DNA of 64,000 nucleotides from Siphonodentalium dalli (Eukaryota; Mollusca; Scaphopoda; Gadilida; Siphonodentaliidae). The stretch is from NCBI GenBank assembly GCA_032622095.1, contig CP136068.1, positions 50,712,443 to 50,776,442 of the forward strand, written 5' to 3'. Every line of letters starts with the position of its first letter. Position 1 is the first letter of the stretch. The notes beneath the pieces are model-generated. The model was not told where the DNA came from. It did not search any database and saw nothing but the letters and a program-made list of their open reading frames with translations. A program made the translations under genes and the position numbers. This document shows, in pieces, positions 31,643-42,200 of this stretch.

Positions 31643-32095
31643 TAAAACTGGCAATGTCGTGATATGACCTTGGTTACTGAAGGCGATATTAAACCTAATC
31701 AATCAATCAATCAATCAGCATCATATTCTTAATCTTAACGAAGAAGCTGTTATTTCCGATAAGCGTGCATGGTCATTAGCATTCGTGTCGTTGTCTTCTT
31801 TATCATCGTCGTCATCACCATTCAGCACGGTCAGTTATCATCGTCGCCACATTTAGACCAATTTCGTTGATTAGTTTAATGAAAACGAAAAATGAAGACG
31901 TCGTGACACGGTTTCTGACGTCATTTTGGATTTGTAGGCCAGAATACAGACAAAATTGTACAATCCACGACACGTCTTATCTTCTCCGTTGTTACATAAA
32001 TTATTCTTAGCATTATGTTGCCGATAAAAGGCAAATTTGAGGCACAGCATGCTGTGTGGGTAATGCTCCACTACGCGTCACGTACGATTCATATT
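31643..32095. other. Non-coding; short (TCAA)n run
   Basis: A (TCAA)5-type run lies near 31700-31717. No gene or element recognised. Confidence 0.4.
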
Positions 32096-32212
32096 AGTCA
32101 TCACCGCCAGCATCATCATATAACATTGGCTCATATAATATCAGTAGCGAGTCATTATAGTCGTCACAGCCAGCATCATCATATAACATTGGCTCATATA
32201 ATATAAGGAGCG
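32096..32212 (+). repeat. Tandem duplication, ~62-bp unit
   Basis: 'ccagcatcatcatataacat' + 'tggctcatataatat' occurs twice, preceded each time by 'agtcatcac' / 'agtcgtcac'. Confidence 0.9.
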
Positions 32213-32354
32213 AAACATCCTCTTGATTCTCAATTGTTCACTTTAAATTCTGTTTTGATAAAACTATCAAGGCAGTTGTTGAGTTTATTTCCTGAGCATC
32301 CGGATAAGAATCTTGTAACTATCAATTGGCGAGTGACCAGCTAATGTAGATTAA

Positions 32355-32777
32355 AGGTACTCAATCCGATCAAACGCTCCTAAATTACTATTTCTTTGGC
32401 TTCGGGGGTAATAAATATGTTATTCGAGTCGAGGAACCCACCCATTAAAGCTCAAAGTGGTCAGATATCGATTCTTGAATTTGTTATTTCTCGAGATGTG
32501 TAATAATATATATGTGGCCCAGAAACACGTGGTCAAACGGAGGCTCTCGGACAAAATTGCGGATGAAGATGGATAACTCTAAAATCAAGTGGTAATACGG
32601 TCAAATTTCGTGATACGTTAGTGATAATACGGCCATATTTTGTTGAACACAATGTTGATAAATAACAAGTTTTGGGAAATTTGATAGTGTTGACAGTGGT
32701 TAGCATTATTTTGTTGCAATAAATCGATTCTGATAACTAAAGCTTATATGGAGACCGTCTGATTGGATTGAGTACCT
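32355..32777 (+). mobile_element. TTAA-flanked MITE family 1, reference copy, 423 bp
   Basis: Ends AGGTACTCAATCCGATCA and the inverse TGATTGGATTGAGTACCT are flanked by exact TTAA (32351-32354 and 32778-32781). The interior has no coding capacity. This is the intact copy against which 3760-5217 and 6864-7310 are recognised. Confidence 0.88.
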
Positions 32778-32781
32778 TTAA

Positions 32782-33256
32782 CATATACAATTGGGATATT
32801 TTCGTTGATTCGATGTCAGTCTTTCCAGATCTCGCCATCAAGAAGTAATTGTATTCGACTTAGCATCGCTTATATTCACATATACGGAGCTTTTAAGTGT
32901 TTTACATTTGCCAGGGATCATATACATGTATGAGGTCAGGCCATAATTACCCTACATTGTGGGTGCATTAGTTAATATTCATCACTATCCATTCTCTTTT
33001 TATGACAAATAAAAATAAGACCCTTACGAAATGTGACCACAGTGGCGGACGTACCAATCATGAGACGGGTGTGCCTGTCAGAAAGGCATCGGTTCGAATA
33101 GTATATACAGGTGTGATTCCAACTGTCCGATCGTTCCAACAGAACACCCCCGAATGGTAAAAACAATTCGGACTGATGGCCATTTCAGTGTAGAATTTTG
33201 ACTGAGAGCAGGATAATAATGATTATATTCTTGATCTGAAAATACATATTACACAC
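32782..33256. other. No recognisable gene or element
   Basis: Spacer between two TTAA elements; no supportable feature. Confidence 0.35.
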
Positions 33257-33287
33257 TTAACCCTTTACCCAACAGAACGGCCCTGTG

Positions 33288-33354
33288 CCAATGCATTCTC
33301 TTATATATGCGAGTCGACCATAGGTCGCCTCGCATATATAAGAGAATGCATTGG
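33288..33354. repeat. 67-bp palindrome, copy 1
   Basis: 'ccaatgcattctcttatata' + 'tgcgagtcgacc' reads back as 'ggtcgcctcgcatatataag' + 'agaatgcattgg'. Near-perfect symmetry with one central mismatch region. Confidence 0.92.
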
Positions 33355-33435
33355 CTTAACACATTAAAAATTATAAAATTGTTAAAGAATGTAAGAAAAA
33401 ATGGTAAAAAGTGTTAAAAAAAAGATTTTTTTAGG

Positions 33436-33502
33436 CCAATGCATTCTCTTATATATGCGAGGCGACCTATGGTCGACTCGCATATATAAGAGAATGCATT
33501 GG
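33436..33502. repeat. 67-bp palindrome, copy 2 (inverted relative to copy 1)
   Basis: Same sequence as copy 1, but the asymmetric centre ('gaggcgacctatggtcgact') is reversed. The two palindromes are thus themselves inverted repeats of each other, 81 bp apart. Confidence 0.92.
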
Positions 33503-33656
33503 CACAGGGCATAACTGTAACTATCACAATGTGGTCAAGGAGCCGGTTCCAATGATATCCATATTTGTATGGTTCTATTGAGACAGACCGAAGATATTTT
33601 AGGCTGTTGAAGCTTTATTTGGCCGGTTTTGGCCGGTTTGTTGGGCAAAGGGTTAA

Positions 33657-35241
33657 CACGTTGAGTGCCACTACGAGTTATCTCGTAGTTCGCAACCTTC
33701 GCAGGTTGCCACTACGAGTTATCTCGTAGTGGTTTCCATGTCGTCTAACTGACAAACGGAAGCCGTGGAATAGGTCGATACACCACGAAAACCCGCCTCG
33801 GAACATCAGAACAGTGATTTTATCAAATAAATAGTGTGGCTCCCCTTACATCGTTCAACTGAAGTGAGCACCATCAGCACATATATTCTACTTAAAATGG
33901 TCCAGTTGTGAGCTAGCTACAGTGAATACAGCTGACACTGTCTCACTGAGTGACCACCAGAGGCAGTCATGTGTGGGCAATTCGACTGGGGTTTTGGTAT
34001 TCAATAGACTGACAATGTTCACGCATGCAAACAAAGTCAGGGGGTGGATATTCACAATGTACAAACATGCGAAGGCAGTTTCGAGGAATGGTTACATCGT
34101 TGTGTTTCAACACATTGAAACTTCGCACAACCACCCACACACGTCACACAGGCCTGCCAAATCTGTTCCCTCTCACTCATGTGCGAGTGGACGCATGCAT
34201 CCAACACAAGATAAGCGGATAATCCAAGACGTTATATGCGCGTTGATGCTACCATTATCTCATTATTAGGGAACACAGCAGTTGTTTTTGTATACACTGT
34301 GCGGCTCCATTTGGGGGCTAGGTATTTTATTATTTATAATACAAGCAAAGCGGAACAATTATTCCCCAAAACTACATTTTACCCACTTCCGAACGAGTTG
34401 GACAATGGAAAGCGTAGCAATTACCGTACTTTAGACGTCATGCGGTTCACCGAACTGTTCTACTTACGTAGGTCCGGATAAATGATTTTGTGTAGCATCT
34501 ATAGAGGTTTACAGTAAAGGGTGACTTACTTCCAGACGGATGGATTATATGGAATCGTTACATGTAACACACTCCTGAATGTGCAGGGATCTATTTGGCT
34601 ACTGCTGCATGGTTATTTAAATTTTGTGCTGACAATTCTTCCAACACTATTATTTTGGGTTGTACTTTGGAACCCTATAGCATAGGCCTAAATCAGGCTA
34701 AATGGGAGATAACTTACAATACCCGAAACAGCAGAAGATGCATGCTCGTAGTCATTACTGTATGGACGAAATAAACTCATCCTCACAGGAAACAAGTTCA
34801 CCCGATTCCACTTCGGATTCGCTGTCTGCAGCATGCATGCTCATATATATAAGTAATTTGCTCCGCCGTGCATCAGCCACAATTTAACTATATAACGAGC
34901 TATAACCACCACAAGGACTCCCACACCTCAATAAATATGCTTACCACCAAAATAACTTGTTTGGGTTACATTCTACTTCAAATTTGTTGCTCAACGTGTC
35001 CAATTGTGTCTACGAGATAACTCGTAGTTGGCACTGGTGGTGGGAATACCAAAATTCCTTCCGCCAGTGCCGGCTACGAGTTATCTCGTAGTACTATCAA
35101 TCGCCGTTTCTGTCATCTAAAGTCGCGACGTCATCCAATGTTTACTTCATTGAAGCCAAATTATGGTCTACTAAGGGTATCTATCTTGCCACGATTTGGC
35201 AAACTGGCGAGATTACTAATTGATTTCCGGCACTCAACGTG
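33657..35241. mobile_element. piggyBac-like element, 1.59 kb, non-autonomous
   Basis: Ends CACGTTGAGTGCC and GGCACTCAACGTG are flanked by TTAA (33653-33656 and 35242-35245). Each end carries two copies of the 18-bp palindrome CTACGAGTTATCTCGTAG or its inverse, at 33671, 33712, 35010 and 35074. The interior open frames (up to 115 codons at 33922-34269) show no recognisable transposase block or DDD motif, so I treat it as non-autonomous. A 'ggcactggtgg...ccgccagtgcc' hairpin lies between the right-hand palindromes. Confidence 0.82.
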
Positions 35242-35399
35242 TTAAGAACTGTTTGGAAAATTAAGCTACATGTATCAGAACAAACCCAACCTACATGTAT
35301 TTTCGATTCGAACTTTTCGTGTTTCATGCGTAGAATTTCCATATGTTAAATTTGAACCAAAGTTGTCCCTGTGCAGAGCTGCTCTATTTTTTTCTGTTT

Positions 35400-35605
35400 A
35401 AAATTGCCAACTGGGGTTAATTAAGCATGTAATTTCGAACCAATGTTGGGGCGGATAACACCCAATTCCTCTCTGTAAGTCCCTGTACACAACCTATATC
35501 ATGACCATAAAACTGCTCTCTGTGCCACTGATATACGTTGTCAGAGTAATGGAGTATTTACCAGCGCCATCTGGGCGTTAGCGTGCCACTCAGGGGACAT
35601 AATCA
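35400..35605 (+). mobile_element. SINE body, copy 1 (head decayed)
   Basis: 'gcggataacaccc', 'gtaagtccctg', 'tgtacacaacctatat', 'catgaccataaaactg', 'gccactgatatacgtt', 'taccagcgc' and 'accactcagggga'-like blocks are collinear with copy 2 at 35.8-36.05 kb. The tRNA-like head is not recognisable here. Confidence 0.7.
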
Positions 35606-35791
35606 ACAACACGTTTTCAGATTAGTCTGGTATCAAAATTCGGACACTTGTTTTAAGTTTCATCTGTTAATCAAACAAACGTGACCCCTGACTTATTATG
35701 TCGATCTCATTTCTGTCTGTGTGCACCCGTGGGTGCTATCAGTAACTAATCAATTCGCGCAAAATATTGACAGGTCTAGCGGGCTAATTTG

Positions 35792-36050
35792 TGGGGCCCC
35801 AGTGGCTTATATAGTTAATGATTCGTATAGCGCATTCGCTATGGCGAAGCTGGTTCGATTCTCCATAGTCGGATTGGAGTTTCAGTAGAGGACGGATAAC
35901 ACCCCAAATCCTATCTGCAAGTCCTTGGATGTGTACACAACCTATATATCATGACCATAAAACTGATCTATGTGCCGCTGATATACGTTATTAGAGTAAT
36001 AGTGTTATTACCAGCGCAGCAGTGCGCTGTCGTACCACTCAGGGGAATAT
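35792..36050 (+). mobile_element. tRNA-derived SINE, copy 2
   Basis: It starts GGGGCCCCAGTGGCTTATAT with an A-box-like GTGGCTTATATAG and a B box GGTTCGATTCT near 35852. The body then matches copy 1 block by block. It differs from the SINE at 29.6 kb in its body but has the same kind of head. Confidence 0.75.
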
Positions 36051-36234
36051 GGTAACACCAGATAAGCCTCAAACAAAGTTGTCCAAATATATCGAATCGG
36101 GTTACCCTCATTTCCATGAATCACAAACCCGCGCATATCGCAAACTAACTTGCTTCGTCATTGGTGGGTTGCATATTCAGTCCGGAACATACGTGATAAT
36201 TTGAAATTTTAATGACGACAAAAATGACGACAAA

Positions 36235-36797
36235 ATGTCTCGAATTGAATTGAGTATTCGTCGCTTTCTTAATAACATAACCAACACAATAGTGAATGAG
36301 CTGTACATCAGTTTTTGCCATGAATGGATAATGACGCAGGGAGAGCTTGGTTCTCATATGGTGGATGTGTTCCCCGACACTGACGGTTTGTTCACGAGAA
36401 TTCAATACGCATGGACGCAAAGAGATTCAACTCATCACCGTACAAAACATTATCGTCAAGGATGTTCCACCAACACGAGAATCTAACGCCTCGAAATACT
36501 GTGATTATTAAAGGTGATAGCATATTTTATAGGAAATATCACGAGTGTCTGTTTTGGTCGCGCGGTTGTGTTGAGAAAGCATTAAGTTTGGTTCTAACAT
36601 CAAACGAGATTGGAATTTCGATTAGACTAATGCAGTTGTGCTTGACTTTTGTCGGTTGTTTTGGGACAACATTCGGTTCCTCTTTGAAGAAAACAGCTGC
36701 ACTCGGTGTTGTGTTCTGGTCTGGGGCATCAGCGACGAGTAAGTGCGCATATACCCACCGCTATACAGATGTGGGTAATTGTATAATATTTTGTTGA
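36235..36797 (+). other. Two overlapping open frames, possible degenerate coding sequence
   Basis: Frame 1 (36235-36486, 83 codons) and frame 2 (36411-36797, 128 codons) overlap by 75 bp. The second carries a hydrophobic stretch ('LMQLCLTFVGCFGTTFGSSL') and runs into a donor-like GAGTAAGTG near 36739. Composition is less AT-rich than the flanks. No family is recognised, and the arrangement could be one old frameshifted exon or chance. Confidence 0.25.
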
Positions 36798-36799
36798 GA

Positions 36800-37385
36800 T
36801 AATAATTGTATAGTTACAAATATTACAAAACACTATAAAAGTCCATAGCTTTGAGCAAAATGTTTTAAATTTGATCTTGTAATGGAAACAGGAAGAATAA
36901 AAATATTGATTCCACACCTGTTGGCGTGACATATATACAAGCCGGAACTACTCCCAGTTGATGTTATTTCAAAGAGCGACGATCCGCTGCGGATGATGCC
37001 CATATAATTAACGATTGCCACCATACTTAATTCACAATGGTAGCCACAATCATGAATTAAACTTAACCGAAACGTTGAGTTTGGAATAAATACAGAACAC
37101 AACTTGCAGCATAATCCAATATATTTTATTTAGCTCGCTGCGGACGCCACATGCATACTCACGTTCCACTCAAGTTCCGCTTTCGTCAGATTTTATTAAA
37201 TACAGTCTTGTGCCGTTCTTAGCTCATTCCAAGATACACGTTGTGTTCTGTCTATTCATATATTCCAGCCATATTCAGAGTACTCTCGGTAAGTGTATAC
37301 ATGCATACGCTCGCAATTTTGCCAGGCATTCTTTAGCAGGTATTTCGGTACAGAAAGCTACACTGTTCCAGAACCCAAATCCAAA
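36800..37385. other. No recognisable gene or element
   Basis: AT-rich spacer; nothing supportable. Confidence 0.3.
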
Positions 37386-37390
37386 AAAAA

Positions 37391-37545
37391 AATGTAATGT
37401 GCATGTATACCACTATATAGGATGTAATGTGCATGTATACCACTATATAGGATGTAATGTGCATGTATACCACTATATAGGATGTAATGTGCATGTATAC
37501 CACTATATAGGATGTAATGTACATGTATACCACTATATATAGGAA
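37391..37545 (+). repeat. 30-bp tandem repeat, five units
   Basis: Unit 'tgtaatgtgcatgtatacca' + 'ctatatagga', almost identical in all five copies; one has 'acatg' for 'gcatg'. Because 30 is divisible by 3 the array is open in plus and minus frames (decapeptide CNVHVYHYIG), which is why two frames span it. Confidence 0.95.
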
Positions 37546-37925
37546 CTACATGTAAAACCTATGTAGTTCCACTAGAATTATAGCGATGGTATCGAAAACC
37601 GTCTGTAAATAGCATGAAATTATCTAGCGAGAATCAACCATACAGGTATTTTAATGCATAATTAGTATGCATTGTGTTAATATCACCACTTACATGTGGA
37701 ACTATACCCATATTTTACTTCTCATGTCGCTACCTTTGGTAAATATGCATTTTATATGTATATGATACTGTTCATATTCTGGCATAATATGGTCTTATAT
37801 GAGCAAATGCCTACCAGGAGGAGGAGATGACTTCTAAAAAGCTACTTGGCTTGTTATCAAATCCTCTCTTCCCATCATTTCCATGCTTCACTCACTTTCA
37901 TTTCATCTATTGATCTATTGTTAAA
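37546..37925. other. No recognisable gene or element
   Basis: No supportable feature. Confidence 0.3.
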
Positions 37926-37929
37926 ATGT

Positions 37930-38160
37930 TAAAACTTCCGTCTGTCTGTCTGTCTGTCTGTGTCTTATAGACTCGAAAACTGCTCGACCGATTCGACTCA
38001 AATTTGGTATGTAGGTCTAATTTGATCCCGGGAACAATATGAGCGGGTCCACTTCACGTGCGACCGTGTCCTTGACCTCGCTCATATACGCTCATATAGG
38101 CATGTTACTGGACCTCGATCGATCCGACTCAAATTGTCACGTGTTCTAGACTTGATCCAA
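37930..38160 (+). repeat. Dispersed-repeat fragment with a (GTCT)n run
   Basis: A (TCTG)n-type run at 37938-37962 is followed by 'ctcgaccgattcgactcaaa' + 'tttggtatg'. A similar 'gatccgactcaaattgtc' recurs at 38119-38140. This looks like the end of an old dispersed repeat. Confidence 0.45.
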
Positions 38161-38356
38161 CCTGTGTGTCTTTTTACCACTTTCAGAAAACCTGGGTGTC
38201 TTTTACCACTACGGGAATCTGGGTGACTTTTTACCCAAAATCATGGGGTAACGTCCAATTCAGCTTTAGTTCTTGCATATCTGTACTATATGTCGGTGGT
38301 GCATTTTTATTTAATGACTTTCAGTCTGTAATGGCTGGCTTTCTGATTCTAATTTT

Positions 38357-38757
38357 TTTAAGTGATGTGAAACACTCCACTGAGGTGTTCTCGAACGGAA
38401 TAACAAAAAATCTTACCAAAATAAGTTATTTTCATAAATTTGATATCGAAATAGTTAGGAAACAGCATCATTGTTATAAGCGAACTAAACTTAGTGAATA
38501 GTATTATTGGCGCCATCATTGTCGTAATATTTATGTCAAATAAAGCGTCCCGAATAAAGTAGTAAATTTTCACATTTGTGCATAGTCAACTGTTGTGTTC
38601 TCTGAAATTGCTCAGTGGTTGGAATTTTCGACTACATTGGTTCTTTGCTATACATTCTTCCAGTGGGGATAGTGTTTGGATAATAACTGATTGTTTTATT
38701 CAATGAAATAAGTCCACAATATGTCTCTAACCTTTTATATATTTCACATCACTTTAA
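38357..38757. mobile_element. MITE ~400 bp with TTTAAGTGATGTGAAA ends
   Basis: The left end TTTAAGTGATGTGAAACA is mirrored on the right by TATTTCACATCACTTTAAA. The same end sequence is what is multiplied in tandem at 11358-11575. The 111-codon frame at 38166-38501 crosses the left end and is not supported. Confidence 0.7.
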
Positions 38758-38828
38758 AGATACGGGCGACATTCCTTCTGGGTATAGGTGTTAAAATAGT
38801 CACATCCACTAAAACGCCATGAACAGTA

Positions 38829-38915
38829 AGAATATTATATAAGAGACAGATGTTGTTCTTATACCAGTAATAAATATTATATAAGAGACAGATGTTGTTT
38901 TTATACCTATCACAA
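38829..38915 (+). repeat. Short tandem duplication, ~47-bp unit
   Basis: 'aatattatataagagacaga' + 'tgttgtt' is present twice, each followed by 'ttatacc'. Confidence 0.85.
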
Positions 38916-39500
38916 ACAAACATTCGTAGTTACAATTATTTGCGCAATCAACAATTGCATTCAAATCACACCAAATTTTATTTTAATCGACCCATTCTAC
39001 CCACCACATGTCAGTTAAAAATCAAGCTAATCCATGTTACTTCGTGATCGGAAAATGATCAGACAGAAAACGTGTACATAATATAATTGTTCTTGCAAAG
39101 AGATGAATATTTTTCAATTCAGTTAGCATTTTCTCCTAACCTAATGGTAATACATACCAAATAAGGAATATTACTATGAGTCGTACTGTGAACTGTAAGT
39201 TGGAGGCGCGCCAAATTAGGGGCGAAAATGCGATTTTTGCGAGAAACTAAACAACAGTCGACCTGTATTTTCTCGGACACAAAGCGTGTTTTGTGAATAA
39301 TATCGCATTCATATCATCATTATGCTATACCTTTAGTATATTCTTGAGGAAATTATCGTAATTTGATAATGTTATTTCTAAATTATAACCTACAACAACG
39401 GCGGCTTATAGTGTTATTATTGTAACTATATTATATACCGGGTATGGGTTCTATATTCTGGTCGTTGCAAACCATAATGTGCTATGCACATCGAACCATG
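38916..39500. other. No recognisable gene or element
   Basis: No supportable feature. Confidence 0.3.
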
Positions 39501-40440
39501 TATTACACTATATACACATATATATGCAATATTTACAACACCGTGTGATAAGATCGAACACCAATGCTATCAGGTATCACACACAGTACACGCAGTTCAA
39601 ACTGCTCACATATTCATTATAAAATAGCACATGCATGTTCAAAACATCGAACACCCAGTTCCTGTGTGCAAGTCGATGTCGTATATAGTTTCAATAATAA
39701 TGGAGTGGTGACATATATTTATTCAAAACTATAACATATATGTGTGACCAACATCAAATAGTGTTTTGACTTTGTTCAAATGTACAACACTATGTATTGG
39801 ATAATATAGAATACATTGAGCATGTAAAGTCTGTAGATTGTCATATTTGTTCAAACACTGCATAAATTGTTATGCAGATATAAATTGTCGACACACCATT
39901 GTATTCAATTTTTGCATATATATATGACCACATTGCATAAATATATGACAGTGCGTAAACGGTTATACACATATGTGTATGCAAAATTTACAACACTGTG
40001 TGATAAGATTGAACACAAATGTACATTGGTAGTGTAAACTGCACCTTTGTGTTGTAAAGGTAGCACATTGGTATTGTAAAATACCACATGTATGTTTAAA
40101 ACATCGAACATATGTTGTGCCCGTAAACAAGTCGATGTCATGTATATGTTCAATAAAACGAGAGTAGTGGCATATATTTGTTCAATAATACAACATATAT
40201 ATGTCACATACATCAAATAGTGTGCTGACATTAATTTATTTGTTCAAAAATATAACACGATGTATTGGATAATATAGAACACAGTAGGTATGTAAAGTGT
40301 GTAGATTGTCATATTTGTTCAAAAACTACATAAATTGTTATGCAGATATAAATTGTCGGCACACTATTGTCTTAAATTTTTGCATATATATGTGACCGCA
40401 TTGCATCAATATATGACAGTGCGTAAACGGTTGTCATATA
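39501..40440 (+). repeat. Two diverged direct copies of a ~465-bp block
   Basis: 'acaacaccgtgtgataagat' / 'acaacactgtgtgataagat', 'tatgcagatataaattgtcg' and 'atatatgacagtgcgtaaac' + 'ggtt' recur in order about 465 bp apart. A partial third copy lies after the 150-bp array (~41740-41895), so the array may have expanded inside this larger repeat. Confidence 0.75.
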
Positions 40441-40505
40441 TATTTGTTGTATATTCCGGTCGCTATCGCCGAGAAAATTGGTCGAAATTGTCGGACTAAA
40501 TGAAA

Positions 40506-41530
40506 GGGACGTATTGATGTTTCATGGTGACAGGGGTGGTTGCGTAGAGGGGTGGCGGACAAAAATATCCTTTGTCGAAAACCGGCAGTCAAATAGGGAG
40601 TGTTTCGTGGAGGGGGGCTATATAGCCCCGAACCAAATTAAAGTATTTTCGGGTATACAGGGACGTATTGATGTTGCATTGTGACAGGGGTGGTTGTGTA
40701 CAGGGGCGGCGGACAAAAATATCCTTTATCGAAAACCGACAGTCAAATAGGGAGTGTTTCGGGAAAGGGGACTAGCCCCTGACCAAATTAAAGTATTTTC
40801 GGGTCAACAGGGACGTATTGGTGTTGCATTGTGACAGGGGTGGTTGTGTACAGGGGCGGCGGACAAAAATATCCTTTATCGAAAACCGACAGTCAAATAG
40901 GGAGTGTTTCGGGAAAGGGGACTAGCCCCTGACCAAATTAAAGTATTTTCGGGTCAACAGGGACGTATTTGTGTTGCATTGTGACAGGGGTGGTTGTGTA
41001 CAGGGCCGGCGGACAAAAATATCCTTTGTCGAAAACCGGCAGTCAAATAGGGATTGTTTCGGGAAAGGGGACTACCCCCTGACCAAATTAAAGTATTTTC
41101 GGGTCAACAGGGACGTATTGATGTTGCATTGTGACAGGGGCGGTTGTGTACAGGGGCGACGGACAAAACTATCCTTGATAGAAAACCGGTAGTCAAATAG
41201 TGAGTGTTTCGGGGAAGGGGGCTAGCCCCGGACCAAATTAAAGTATGTTCGGGTCAACATGAACACATTGATGTTGCATTGTGACAGGGCTGGTTGCGTA
41301 CGGGGACGGCGGACAAAGTTATCCTTTATCGAATACCGCCAGTCAAATAGGTTATAGGGAGTGTTTCGGGGAAGGGGGCTTGCCCCGGACTAAATTAACA
41401 GTTCAATAGGGCCGTATTGATTTTGAATTGCGACATGGGTGGTTGCGTAGAGGGGCAGCGGACAAAATTATACTTTATCGATCACCGGCAGTCTTGTAGT
41501 GAGTGTTTCGGGGAAGGGGGCCAGACCCGG
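40506..41530 (+). repeat. 150-bp tandem array, about seven units
   Basis: Units start with 'gggacgtattgatgttgcat' at ~40507, 40660, 40810, 40960, 41110, ~41260 and ~41410. They share 'gtgacaggggtggttg', 'atatcctttatcgaaaacc' and 'aaattaaagtattttcgggt'. The middle three are nearly identical and the outer ones diverge, the pattern expected of unequal exchange. Short frames in it are in repeat DNA. Confidence 0.93.
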
Positions 41531-42200
41531 CATGATCGAGAGGGTGGATAGATAGGATGCTTCACTCCTCGAAAATCGCAGTAGAAAATATATATACATG
41601 TATCACCAAGAAGGCTTCAGACAGAGTAATGAATCTGACATATTATTTAAAGTTACTCACTGACGTCACCGGTGTCACGGCCACGTCGTGGGGGAGGGGG
41701 ACTAAAAATAATGACTACACCTCAACGATTTAGTGGGTAGTATGTAACACATTGAGCATGTTAAGCCTGTAGTGCGCATATTCGTTTAAATGTTGCATAC
41801 ATTGGTATACAGATGTATATTGTCGGCACACCATTGAGTTTTATTTGCGCACATGTATGATTGCGTTGCTAAACGGTTGTCACATATATATCGGTTGTAT
41901 AACACCCCGGCCAAGTGGTCCTGCTAATGTGATATGATGTTGGTGGGTTTTGCTGAATTGCTATCCTATTGGTAGTATATGGCCGCACTGGGGCAGCGTA
42001 CTAAAAAATCTCCTTTAGCGAAAATTTGTAGCAGACAATAAACGGGTTTTACATGAAGGCCTACCATCTAGAAGGCAGAGGAAATAGTTTATAGGTAATC
42101 TGACAGGTGCTTTAACGTGGCTCACTTTGGTCACCAGTATCACGACCAGGGTCGGGGTTGGGGGGGGGGTGCGGTAGAAACTGAAAATAATGATTACTTG
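41531..42200 (+). repeat. Flank of the array with a duplicated block
   Basis: 41625-41715 ('aatctgacatattatttaa' ... 'ctaaaaataatgactac') and 42095-42200 ('aatctgacaggtgctttaac' ... 'ctgaaaataatgattac') are diverged copies, ~470 bp apart. This continues the larger period seen at 39.5-40.4 kb. Confidence 0.6.

Larger units (their letters stand above)
33261..33652. mobile_element. piggyBac-like MITE, 392 bp, with two internal palindromes
   Basis: Ends CCCTTTACCCAACA and TGTTGGGCAAAGGG, inverted with one mismatch, are flanked by TTAA at 33257-33260 and 33653-33656. The right TTAA is also the left TTAA of the next element. Two ~67-bp palindromes occupy 33288-33354 and 33436-33502. No coding capacity. 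Confidence 0.85.

Noticed and set aside
33922-34481. Transposase remnant in the 1.59-kb TTAA element
   Set aside because: Frames of 65-115 codons show no DDD spacing, Cys-rich C-terminus or other piggyBac block.
40478-41192. Repeated 68-73-codon frames with 'DRGGCV'
   Set aside because: They are one frame of a 150-bp tandem repeat and are interrupted in other units.
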